Notes under the pieces: model-generated | The model's input: only the letters and a program-made list of their open reading frames with translations | What the model was told of the DNA's origin: nothing | Databases searched by the model: none | Program-made: the position numbers and the translations under genes | Assembly: GCF_012971725.1 (NCBI RefSeq) | Contig: NZ_CP048833.1 | Span: 2,046,001 to 2,110,000, forward strand | Direction of reading: 5' to 3' | Source: Pseudomonas multiresinivorans | Lineage (GTDB): Bacteria; Pseudomonadota; Gammaproteobacteria; Pseudomonadales; Pseudomonadaceae | DNA length: 64,000 nucleotides | Shown here: in pieces, positions 25,016-32,766 of the stretch | Layout of the letters: each line of letters begins with the position of its first letter | Numbering within the stretch: the stretch's first letter is position 1

Positions 25016-25093
25016 TCAGCTACGCAGTCGCGGGCTGACCAGGCGCAGGCAGGCGTGTTGGCGAAGCAGGATGAGGGTGTGTGCGGTTTTCAT
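25016..25093 (-). CDS. Leucine-rich leader peptide of leuA
   Basis: A 25-codon ORF on the minus strand, beginning MKTAHTLILLRQHACLRLVS and ending with PRLRS before TGA. Six of 25 residues are leucine (positions 7, 9, 10, 16, 18, 23), including a Leu-Ile-Leu-Leu run. It ends 78 bp upstream of leuA. Leu-rich leaders upstream of leucine biosynthesis genes act as sensors of charged tRNA-Leu through ribosome stalling. A candidate promoter, TTGCCA and TTAGCT 16 bp apart, lies just upstream. No strong ribosome-binding site is visible. The function is inferred from composition and position. Confidence 0.72.
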   Translation of the reverse strand: MKTAHTLILLRQHACLRLVSPRLRS

Positions 25094-25336
25094 GAGTGCC
25101 AAGCTAATGGCCTGGGAGATCGATGGCAAGCATTTGAGGAAATTTGGTAGGAAAAGTCTTTATTGCTGAATTGGTGAGAGATAATTGTTGAAAGCCTGGT
25201 GTTCAAGCAATTTTTTCTGAGGCTTATCGCTGTGCTTAACTGATTCTGCGTCTTCGTGCCGCAGCGGAGCTTTGTAACTCCGTGCGATCATTGCGCACCC
25301 GCCACACGCGGGGCCCTCCATCCCCAAGGACATTTC

Positions 25337-25795
25337 GTGACCCGTCGCACGCGACAAGGCGTAGGAACCTGGCTGGCACTGTTCGCCATGCTGATGATCT
25401 ATGTCGGCCCGCTGGTTTCCCAGTCGATGCCGATGGATCACCCTATGCCCATGGATCACGTCATGCCGATGGAGCATGGCAAGGCGATGGACCATGGCGC
25501 GGCGGTCGCCGCCATGGACGAAATGGCCTGTTCGGATGGGCACCGGGCAGTTGTACAACACGCGGCACCGACTTCCCACGGCGAACAGCCGCTCACCGCC
25601 GACGCCTTCATGGAGAAGTGCGGCTACTGCAGCCTGCTGATCCATAGCCCGCCGCTGACGCCGCCGCCGGTCGTGATCGACCACGGCCTGCCTGCCGTCG
25701 GTGCGCCTGTCGCCCAGACCGTTTCCTCCCGCATTCCCGCCTCGCCGGTCTTCCCCGGCGCCCGCTCCCGCGCACCTCCGTTCCCGATCGGCTGA
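25337..25795 (+). CDS. DUF2946-like Met/His-rich membrane-anchored protein
   Basis: A 152-residue protein with an N-terminal hydrophobic segment (TWLALFAMLMIYVGPLVSQS, residues 11-30), followed by a Met/His-rich stretch at about 31-53 (MPMDHPMPMDHVMPMEH). A CGYC pair follows at C95/C98, then a Pro-rich tail. The architecture resembles DUF2946 proteins found beside copper genes. The Met/His clusters suggest periplasmic copper binding. I chose GTG 25337 because AAGGA is spaced 6 bases upstream. It is 105 bp ahead of oprC, so it probably belongs to the copper block. The biochemical role is not known. Confidence 0.75.
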   Translation: MTRRTRQGVGTWLALFAMLMIYVGPLVSQSMPMDHPMPMDHVMPMEHGKAMDHGAAVAAMDEMACSDGHRAVVQHAAPTSHGEQPLTADAFMEKCGYCSLLIHSPPLTPPPVVIDHGLPAVGAPVAQTVSSRIPASPVFPGARSRAPPFPIG

Positions 25796-25900
25796 CCCGC
25801 AATCCCGACTCCCCGACCCCGGCGCGCCTGCCTGCATTGCCTTGCGCGCCGTGCGAGTACGCGTGGAGCGGGCGTCATCACCGATCATGGAATTCATGGA

Positions 25901-28012
25901 ATGACCCGCATGCTTATGCGCCGTCGGCAAAGTGCCGCCGGCCTGCGCGCCCTCTGCGCGCTGACCGCCCTTGGCGGTTTCACTGCCGTCCCCGTGCTGG
26001 CCGAGGAAGAAGATCACTCGGCACACTCCACCAATGCGTTGGTTACCGAGCTGTCGCCCAGCGTCATCACCGCCGTGGCGCAGAGTTCACCGCTGACCAT
26101 CGTCACGGACCCCAAACAGCCGCGCCAGCCGATCCCTGCCAGCGATGGTGCCGATTACCTCAAGACCATCCCCGGCTTCTCCGCCATCCGCAACGGCGGC
26201 ACCAATGGCGACCCGGTGCTGCGCGGGATGTTCGGCTCGCGCCTGAACATCCTCACCAACGGCAGCACCATGCTCGGCGCCTGCCCGGCGCGGATGGATG
26301 CGCCGACTTCCTATATCTCGCCGGAAACCTACGACAAGCTCACCGTGGTGAAAGGCCCGGAAACCGTGATCTGGGGCCCAGGCGCCTCGGCCGGCACCAT
26401 CCGCTTCGACCGTGAGCCGGAGCGCTTCGGCGAACTGGGCACACGGGTCAACGGCAGCATCGTCGCCGGCTCCAATGGCCGCTTCGACCGCGTGCTGGAC
26501 GCCGCCGCCGGCGGACCGCTGGGCTACGTGCGGGTCACCGGCAACAAGTCGCAATCCGATGACTACGAGGACGGCAGCGGCAACACCGTGCCCTCGCGCT
26601 GGAACAAGTGGAACGGCGACGTGGCCGTGGGCTGGACACCGGACGCCGACACCCTGGTCGAGCTCACCGCCGGCAAGGGCGATGGTGAAGCGCGTTACGC
26701 CGGGCGCGGCATGGACGGCTCGCAATTCAAGCGCGAGAGCCTTGGCCTGCGCTTCGAGAAGTCCAACATCGGCGAAGTGCTCGACAAGCTGGAGGCGCAG
26801 GTCTACTACAACTACGCCGACCACGTGATGGACAACTACAGCCTGCGCACGCCCTCGGGCATGGGCATGATGGCTGGCCCCATGGCGTCCAACGTTGATC
26901 GCCGCACTCTTGGCGGGCGACTGGCCGCCACCTGGCGCTGGGACGACTTCAAGCTGATCACCGGCGTCGATGCGCAGACCAATGAGCACCGCGAACGCAG
27001 TGGCATGGGCATCAACACCTATGACGAGCAGCCGTGGGACAAGGACGCCGTGTTCCACAACTACGGCGCCTTCGGCGAGCTGACCTGGTACGCCGCCGAC
27101 CGCGCCCGCCTGATCACCGGCGCGCGCCTGGACCGCGCCTCGGTCAAGGATTACCGGCAGACCAGCGGCTCGGGGATGATGGCGATGCCCAACCCCACCG
27201 CCGACGACACCCGCGCCGATACCCTGCCCAGCGGTTTTGCTCGCTACGAGCACGACCTCGCCGATACGCCGACCACGCTCTACGTCGGCCTCGGTCACGT
27301 GCAGCGCTTCCCCGACTACTGGGAGCTGTTCTCCCCGGACAAGGGCCCGACCGGCTCGGTCAACGCCTTCGACAGCATCAAACCGGAGAAAACCACCCAG
27401 CTGGACTTCGGTGCGCAGTACGAGGACGAGAAGCTCAAGGCGTGGGCGTCCGGCTATGTCGGCGTGATCCGTGACTACATCCTGTTCGACTACATGCCCG
27501 GCGGCATGATGGGCCGCACCTCCCAGGCGCGGAACGTCGATGCCCGCATCATGGGTGGCGAACTGGGCGCGGCCTACGCGCTGACCAGCAACTGGACCGC
27601 CGACGGCACCCTGGCCTACGCCTGGGGCAAGAACACCACCGACGACACCGCGCTGCCGCAGATGCCGCCGCTGGAGGCGCGTTTTGGCCTGACCTACGAG
27701 GACGGTGACTGGAGCGCCGGCGGTCTCTGGCGCGTGGTCGCGCACCAGGGACGCATCGCCGAGAACCAGGGCAACGTGGTCGGCTACGACTTCGACGAAA
27801 GCCCCGGCTTCGCGGTGTTCTCGCTCAACGGCGCGTACAAGCTGAGCAAGAACCTCAAGGTCAGCACCGGCGTCGACAACCTGTTCGACAAGGACTACGC
27901 CGAGCACCTGAACCTGGCGGGCAACGCCGGCTTCGGCTACCCGGCCAACGACCCCGAATCGATCCACGAGCCGGGACGTACGTTCTGGACCAAAGTGGAC
28001 TTCAGCTTCTAA
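25901..28012 (+). CDS. oprC: TonB-dependent copper receptor OprC
   Basis: A 703-residue TonB-dependent outer-membrane protein. After the signal peptide come a plug domain (DYLKTIPGFSAIRNGGTNGD) and a 22-stranded barrel ending ...FWTKVDFSF. P. aeruginosa OprC is reported to bind copper through C143, M147, H323 and M325. Here C128/M132 (GACPARMD) and H308/M310 (ADHVMDN) fit with a constant offset of 15, so the full site is kept. The start could also be ATG 25910 or 25916. PepSY and PCuAC genes follow downstream, forming a copper-uptake unit. Confidence 0.94.
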   Translation: MTRMLMRRRQSAAGLRALCALTALGGFTAVPVLAEEEDHSAHSTNALVTELSPSVITAVAQSSPLTIVTDPKQPRQPIPASDGADYLKTIPGFSAIRNGGTNGDPVLRGMFGSRLNILTNGSTMLGACPARMDAPTSYISPETYDKLTVVKGPETVIWGPGASAGTIRFDREPERFGELGTRVNGSIVAGSNGRFDRVLDAAAGGPLGYVRVTGNKSQSDDYEDGSGNTVPSRWNKWNGDVAVGWTPDADTLVELTAGKGDGEARYAGRGMDGSQFKRESLGLRFEKSNIGEVLDKLEAQVYYNYADHVMDNYSLRTPSGMGMMAGPMASNVDRRTLGGRLAATWRWDDFKLITGVDAQTNEHRERSGMGINTYDEQPWDKDAVFHNYGAFGELTWYAADRARLITGARLDRASVKDYRQTSGSGMMAMPNPTADDTRADTLPSGFARYEHDLADTPTTLYVGLGHVQRFPDYWELFSPDKGPTGSVNAFDSIKPEKTTQLDFGAQYEDEKLKAWASGYVGVIRDYILFDYMPGGMMGRTSQARNVDARIMGGELGAAYALTSNWTADGTLAYAWGKNTTDDTALPQMPPLEARFGLTYEDGDWSAGGLWRVVAHQGRIAENQGNVVGYDFDESPGFAVFSLNGAYKLSKNLKVSTGVDNLFDKDYAEHLNLAGNAGFGYPANDPESIHEPGRTFWTKVDFSF

Positions 28013-28064
28013 GCCCGACCGGCCCCTGCCGGTCGGGGGCCTCCTTGCGTGAGGAGATCAACGA

Positions 28065-29435
28065 ATGCAGAAGAAGACATTCGATTTCTACAACCTGGCC
28101 TGGCGCTGGCATTTCTATGCCGGGCTGTTCGTTGCCCCGTTCATGATCCTGCTGTCGCTGACCGGGATCATCTACCTGTTCAAGCCGCAGCTTGACCCGC
28201 TGATGTACAGCGACCTGCTGACGGTGAAACCGGGCGAGGTGCGGCTGTCCGCCGACGAACAACTGATGCATCTGCATCACCAGAACCCGCAGTTGCAGGT
28301 CAGCCAGTACCTGCCGGCGCCGGCCGCCGATCGCAGCGCGCAGTTCGTCGCTCAACTCGATGGGCGCGAGGTGAATGCCTTCGTTGATCCTTACAGCGGC
28401 AAGCTGCTCGGCGTGCAGGACGCGAAGTCCAATCTGCAGGCCATGGCCCGTGCGCTGCACGGCGAGCTGATGATCGGCACCGTCGGTGACCGGCTGATCG
28501 AGCTGGCCGCTGGCTGGGGCATCGTATTAGTGGTGTCTGGCCTGTACCTGTGGTGGCCGCGCAAGCGCTCGCTGCGCGTGCTGCTCTGGCCGGACCTGTC
28601 CCGCCGAGGCCGTGCGCTGTGGCGCGATGTGCATATGGTGGTTGGCTTCTGGGGCTCGCTGCTGATGCTGTTCATGCTTCTCACCGGCATGACCTGGACC
28701 GGCTTCTGGGGCAAGTCCTTCGCCGATGTCTGGAACCGTTTCCCGGTGGCTATGTGGAACGACGTGCCCAAATCGGACCTGGAAGCGCGCACGCTCAACG
28801 AGGCGCACCGCCAGACCATTCCCTGGGCGATGGAAAACACCCCAATGCCCATGTCCGGCGGCGCCCACGCCGAGCACATGGCCCATGGTTCCGGCGGTAT
28901 GGCGATGCCGCAGATCAGTCTGCAGCAGGTGGTCGATACCGCCGACAAGGCCGGCGTGGCACCGGGCTATGCCATCGCGTTGCCCAAGGGCGCGGAGGGC
29001 GTGTTCACCGTCTCGGTGTTCGCCGACGATTCGCGCAACGACGCCACCCTGCACATCGACCAGTACACCGGCAAAGTACTCGCCGACGTGCGCTGGAAGG
29101 ACTACGGGCTGGTGGCCAAGGGCGTCGAATCCGGCGTGATGCTGCATGAAGGCAAGATGTTCGGCCTGTTCAACCAACTGCTCATGCTCGGCGTCTGCCT
29201 GATGATCCTGCTCAGCGCGGTCAGCGGCCTGTGGATTTGGTGGAAGCGCCGTCCGCAGGGGCGCCTCGGCGTGCCGCCGATGCCGCACGCGCTGCCGGTA
29301 TGGAAGGGCGGGGTGGCGATCATGATCGCCCTCGGCGTCGCCTTCCCACTGGTGGGAGCGTCGCTGCTGCTGGTATGGGCGCTGGATTGGGTCGTGCTGT
29401 CGCGGATCAAGCCGCGCAGCCCGGCGCTGGGCTGA
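28065..29435 (+). CDS. PepSY-associated TM (PiuB-like) protein
   Basis: A 456-residue inner-membrane protein with about four helices and periplasmic PepSY domains. The first helix is near 18-40 (FYAGLFVAPFMILLSLTGII). Later helices include IVLVVSGLYLWWPRKR and LLMLGVCLMILLSAVSGLW. A periplasmic loop near residues 260-285 is rich in Met and His (PMPMSGGAHAEHMAHGS). PepSY-TM proteins often accompany TonB receptors and may reduce or handle the metal. It follows oprC by 52 bp and has TGAGGAG upstream of the start. Confidence 0.88.
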   Translation: MQKKTFDFYNLAWRWHFYAGLFVAPFMILLSLTGIIYLFKPQLDPLMYSDLLTVKPGEVRLSADEQLMHLHHQNPQLQVSQYLPAPAADRSAQFVAQLDGREVNAFVDPYSGKLLGVQDAKSNLQAMARALHGELMIGTVGDRLIELAAGWGIVLVVSGLYLWWPRKRSLRVLLWPDLSRRGRALWRDVHMVVGFWGSLLMLFMLLTGMTWTGFWGKSFADVWNRFPVAMWNDVPKSDLEARTLNEAHRQTIPWAMENTPMPMSGGAHAEHMAHGSGGMAMPQISLQQVVDTADKAGVAPGYAIALPKGAEGVFTVSVFADDSRNDATLHIDQYTGKVLADVRWKDYGLVAKGVESGVMLHEGKMFGLFNQLLMLGVCLMILLSAVSGLWIWWKRRPQGRLGVPPMPHALPVWKGGVAIMIALGVAFPLVGASLLLVWALDWVVLSRIKPRSPALG

Positions 29436-29564
29436 TGTGTGCACGGTTCAAGCCTGACGCCTGCCGTGAGGCAGGCTATGCTGCGGCGCGATCGTTGCGC
29501 CCGCGGCCCGATGTTTTACCGCCTTCACGGCGGATCTGATCACAAGCCAACTGGAGTCTCGAAC

Positions 29565-30053
29565 ATGCGTAAAACCCTGCTCGCTTTCGCTGTCCTGCTG
29601 GGCTTCTCCGGGGCCGCCATGGCCCACGAATACGAGGCTGGCAACCTGCACATCGACCATCCCTGGTCGCTGTTGCTGCCGGCCAACTCGGTGAACGGCG
29701 CGGCCTACTTCATCGTGCAGAACCACGGCAAGGACGCGGACCGCCTGCTCGGCGCCGATACCGACCGCGCCGCCAGCGCCGAAATCCACCAGCACGTGGA
29801 GAAGGACGGCATGATGAAGATGCAGAAAGTCGAGGGCGTGGACATCCCCGCTGGCGGCAAAGTCGTCTTCGCGCCTGGCCAGTACCACCTGATGCTGTTC
29901 GGCCTGAAGAAGCCGCTCACCGATGGCGAGCGCTTCCCGTTGACCCTGCACTTCCAGAAGGCCGGCGACGTGAAGGTCGAGATCGCCGTGCAGAAGGACG
30001 CCCCGAAAGGCACCGACATGGGCCACGACATGCACGGCATGAAGATGAACTGA
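29565..30053 (+). CDS. Periplasmic copper chaperone PCuAC
   Basis: A 162-residue secreted protein with signal peptide MRKTLLAFAVLLGFSGAAMA. The PCuAC copper motif H-x10-M-x21-H-x-M is complete as H75, M86, H108 and M110. The C-terminal tail HDMHGMKMN adds a second Met/His cluster. PCuAC proteins carry Cu(I) in the periplasm, often for cytochrome oxidase. I chose ATG 29565 because of the signal peptide; the frame is open further upstream without conserved content. Its stop overlaps the next start (TGATGA). Confidence 0.92.
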   Translation: MRKTLLAFAVLLGFSGAAMAHEYEAGNLHIDHPWSLLLPANSVNGAAYFIVQNHGKDADRLLGADTDRAASAEIHQHVEKDGMMKMQKVEGVDIPAGGKVVFAPGQYHLMLFGLKKPLTDGERFPLTLHFQKAGDVKVEIAVQKDAPKGTDMGHDMHGMKMN

Positions 30054-30595
30054 TGAGCGACCGGCTCCTGCGTCCGCTGGTGTGGGCGCAAGACGGCGAG
30101 TGGCTGCTGGGTTTCGACGGCAGCTACTCGAGCGACTCGATCCTGCGCATCGAGAGCGCCGCCGATGGTTTCATCCTGCGCGAGGAGCGCCTGCCCGAGG
30201 CGCAGACCAAGCGCTATCCCTTCGCTGATCTGAAAGATGACGTCACGGCGGCCGACTGGACCGCCGTGGTCGTCGACGAAGAAGGCGAGCGCCTGGGCTT
30301 CGCCATCGCCCGCTACGAAATCTGGAATCGCCGCGCGGTACTGGACGACCTGTTCGTCCTCCCCAAGGCGCGAGGGGTGGGCGTAGGCAAGCAACTGCTG
30401 GAAGGCTGCCTGGACTGGGCGCGCGGCACCGAGGCGCGCCACCTGTGGCTGGAAACCCAGAACCTCAACCTGCCGGCGGTAGGCTTCTACCGCTCCCGCG
30501 GCTTCTCCCTCAGCGGGCTTTCCACCGACCTCTACGACCCGGCGCAGGTGCTGCCCGGGGAGATGGCGCTGTTCTTCAGTTACCCGCTGGCCTGA
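30053..30595 (+). CDS. GNAT-family N-acetyltransferase
   Basis: A 180-residue protein with a C-terminal GNAT fold. The acetyl-CoA loop is LPKARGVGVGKQLLEGCLDWA, preceded by the beta strand AVLDDLFV, and the end has NLPAVGFYRSRGF. The substrate is unknown. The start ATG overlaps the stop of the PCuAC gene, implying coupled translation. The 3' end overlaps the convergent DUF2809 gene by 20 bp. Confidence 0.86.
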   Translation: MSDRLLRPLVWAQDGEWLLGFDGSYSSDSILRIESAADGFILREERLPEAQTKRYPFADLKDDVTAADWTAVVVDEEGERLGFAIARYEIWNRRAVLDDLFVLPKARGVGVGKQLLEGCLDWARGTEARHLWLETQNLNLPAVGFYRSRGFSLSGLSTDLYDPAQVLPGEMALFFSYPLA

Positions 30596-30965
30596 GGGCC
30601 AATCGGGTCTGCCGCGCCGCGAGAATCAGCGCGAAGCCGATGCAGTAGGCCAGTACGTCCAGCCAGTCCGGCGTGGCGCCCAGCACGATGCGCAGTGCGC
30701 GGTTGCCGATCTGCCAGTGGAAGGTCGCGGCGAGGAACTGGCCGAATTCGATCAGCAGCCCGCAGGCCAGCGCGGCTCTGGCCAGCCAGGGCGCGGGTGC
30801 CTCCAGCGCGGCGCGCAGCAGGCAGTACAGCCAGATCACCGCCAGCACGTCGCCGCCGAAGCCGCGCAGCCAGCCGAGGTTCGCGCCGGCCGTGGCCAGC
30901 CAGACCAGCACGGCGAACCAGAGCAGCGCGAAGATCGCACTGCGTCCATCGAAACGAAGTCGCAT
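30576..30965 (-). CDS. DUF2809 (VanZ-like) membrane protein
   Basis: A 129-residue protein with about four transmembrane helices and a segment IEFGQFLAATFHWQIGNRA, typical of DUF2809/VanZ-like proteins. No enzymatic function is established. Its ATG overlaps the stop codon of the upstream M23 peptidase gene, so it is probably translated with it. It ends inside the 3' end of the convergent GNAT gene. Confidence 0.8.
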   Translation of the reverse strand: MRLRFDGRSAIFALLWFAVLVWLATAGANLGWLRGFGGDVLAVIWLYCLLRAALEAPAPWLARAALACGLLIEFGQFLAATFHWQIGNRALRIVLGATPDWLDVLAYCIGFALILAARQTRLALRPAGN

Positions 30966-31801
30966 CAGGGCTTGAACGCGCCGATGAAGATCGCCGGGTC
31001 GACGCGGGCGTCGTTCAGGCTGACGTTCCAGTGCATGTGCGGCCCGGTGGCGCGGCCGGTGGCGCCGACACGGCCAACCACGCCGCCGCGCGGGAGCTGG
31101 TCGCCGAGCTTCACGTCGATCTTCGACATGTGGCAGAACATGCTGATGAAGCCCTGGCCATGGTCGACGAACACGGTGTTGCCGTTGAAGAAGTAGTTGC
31201 CGATCAGGATCACCTTGCCGGCGGCCGGTGTCTTGATTGGCGTGCCGGCGGGCACGGCGAAGTCGAGGCCCGAGTGCGGGTTGCGTTCCTCGCCGTTGAA
31301 GAAGCGGCGCAGGCCGAAGGGGCTGGAAAGCGGACCGTTGACCGGTTTGTCCAGCACCAGGTTGCTCGGCGTGCCGGGGCTGAAGCTGCGGTAGGCGGCG
31401 GTCTGCTCGGCCAGCTCGCGGCTGATGCGCTTGAGGTCTTCGGGCAGCGGGTTCACCTGGCGGGTGTTCTTCAGGGTGATGCGCTGCTCTTTATAGTGCT
31501 TGGCGCCAACGGTGAAACCGAGGTTGCGGCTCGCGCCGGCCTGCTTCACGGCGATCTGCTGGCTGCCGGTCTTAGCGGTCAGCGGGATGCCGACGATGGC
31601 GATCCAGCCGCGGCCTTCCTCGCGCACCACCAGTACCGGTTTTCCCTGATAGGTGGCAGTCGGCACGGCGGCATCCTGGCCCAGTTGCACCACGGCGACC
31701 CCGCCGGGTACCGGCTTGTTCAGGGTGCGACTGATGAAGCCTTCAGCGTGGGCGGGCAGGGCGAGAAGGGTAGCGGCGAGCAGGCAGAGGAGTCGGAACA
31801 T
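30965..31801 (-). CDS. M23 family metallopeptidase
   Basis: A 278-residue secreted protein with signal peptide MFRLLCLLAATLLALPAHA. The C-terminal LytM domain has the zinc motifs HxxxD (HSGLDFAV) and HxH (GPHMHWNVSL), so it is likely an active endopeptidase on peptidoglycan. The N-terminal half is a beta domain. I chose ATG 31801 for the signal peptide; the open frame further upstream runs through a REP and is not coding. It is coupled to the DUF2809 gene. Confidence 0.9.
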   Translation of the reverse strand: MFRLLCLLAATLLALPAHAEGFISRTLNKPVPGGVAVVQLGQDAAVPTATYQGKPVLVVREEGRGWIAIVGIPLTAKTGSQQIAVKQAGASRNLGFTVGAKHYKEQRITLKNTRQVNPLPEDLKRISRELAEQTAAYRSFSPGTPSNLVLDKPVNGPLSSPFGLRRFFNGEERNPHSGLDFAVPAGTPIKTPAAGKVILIGNYFFNGNTVFVDHGQGFISMFCHMSKIDVKLGDQLPRGGVVGRVGATGRATGPHMHWNVSLNDARVDPAIFIGAFKP

Positions 31802-31909
31802 GGCGCTATCCGTGGACGTGTCGGCGGATGAAGCGGGCAGTCTACACGGCGCTCTTCGGCGAGCGGGACGATTTCGTCGAAAGCGGAACGTCGTGGCAGG
31901 GCGCTTTAT

Positions 31910-31975
31910 GTAGGAGCGAGCTTGCTCGCGAACCACCCTCGCAGCGAAGCCGTTCGCGAGCAAGCTCGCTCCTAC
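31910..31975. repeat. REP pair, family 1 (perfect inverted arms)
   Basis: Arms at 31910-31932 and 31953-31975 are perfect 23-bp inverted copies (core GTAGGAGCGAGCTTGCTCGC) with a 20-bp spacer. Related copies occur at 39591, 53026-53104 and 61146-61223. The pair lies between the M23 peptidase and the VanX-like gene. Confidence 0.9.
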
Positions 31976-32004
31976 AGGTCCGGGCTCCCCGGCAGAGGAA
32001 AAAG

Positions 32005-32760
32005 CTACCGGTGCAGGCCCTCGAGCTGCTGGCGCCACAACTGCTCCAGCGGCAGAACCTGCGTTGGACCATAGATAGCGTGGGGCTTGCCCAGGTGCGC
32101 GGCCCACAGCTGGTCGCCGTAGTCGTAGTGCCACCATTCGCTGGACAGGTTGCTGAACCCTGCAGCGCTCATGGCGTTGAACAGGATCCGACGGTTGTCG
32201 CGGATGCGCCGCTGCTGCTCGTCAGGCGCGGCGACCTCTTCGTAATGGCGGGTATAGGAGCGCGGCGTGGCCTCGTCGAACAGGCTGCCCATGTCCAGCC
32301 AGCGGCCTTCGCTGTCGCACAGGGTCAGGTCGATGGCGCCGCCGGTCAGGTGCGGGCTGGGCGATTCGGCGCGGGTGCTGGGCGGCGCGACGAATTCGCG
32401 GGTGCGCCGGGTCAGCTCGGCCGGGTCGGCGTCTGGCTGGTGCTGGTGGAGGATGTCGTAGAGCGTGTCATACAGGTGCTGCTGCACGGCGAACGGCCGC
32501 CAGGCGTCGAGGATGACCAGGCGCAGGCCATCGGGCAGCAGGCTGGCGGCGTGCAACAGGCGCTCGAATACTCCCGTTCGGGCATAGCACTCCGGTTGCG
32601 CGTTGGGCACGCCGAGGCGGTGATAGGCCGGCCATACCGCGAAACCCGTGGCGATGCCCATGGCCTGCAGCGGCTGGTGGCATTCGACGATAGGCACGCG
32701 GAAGGCCTCGGCCCAGTCCGGATCGGGTTGCGGCAGGATCGGCGCGAGCAGGTCGGTCAT
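32005..32760 (-). CDS. D-Ala-D-Ala dipeptidase, VanX/DdpX-like (M15D)
   Basis: A 251-residue zinc peptidase. It shows LDAWRPF with R88, the SxHxxGxAxD-type motif SPSPHLTGGAIDLTL (H137, D144), and EWWHYDYG with E208 and H211. This combination is that of VanX/DdpX enzymes, which hydrolyse D-Ala-D-Ala. There is no signal peptide, so it is cytoplasmic. No vanA, vanH or dipeptide transporter genes are near, so recycling of cell-wall dipeptide is more likely than glycopeptide resistance. Its start is 6 bp downstream of the xseA stop. Confidence 0.88.
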   Translation of the reverse strand: MTDLLAPILPQPDPDWAEAFRVPIVECHQPLQAMGIATGFAVWPAYHRLGVPNAQPECYARTGVFERLLHAASLLPDGLRLVILDAWRPFAVQQHLYDTLYDILHQHQPDADPAELTRRTREFVAPPSTRAESPSPHLTGGAIDLTLCDSEGRWLDMGSLFDEATPRSYTRHYEEVAAPDEQQRRIRDNRRILFNAMSAAGFSNLSSEWWHYDYGDQLWAAHLGKPHAIYGPTQVLPLEQLWRQQLEGLHR

Positions 32761-32766
32761 CGGTTC

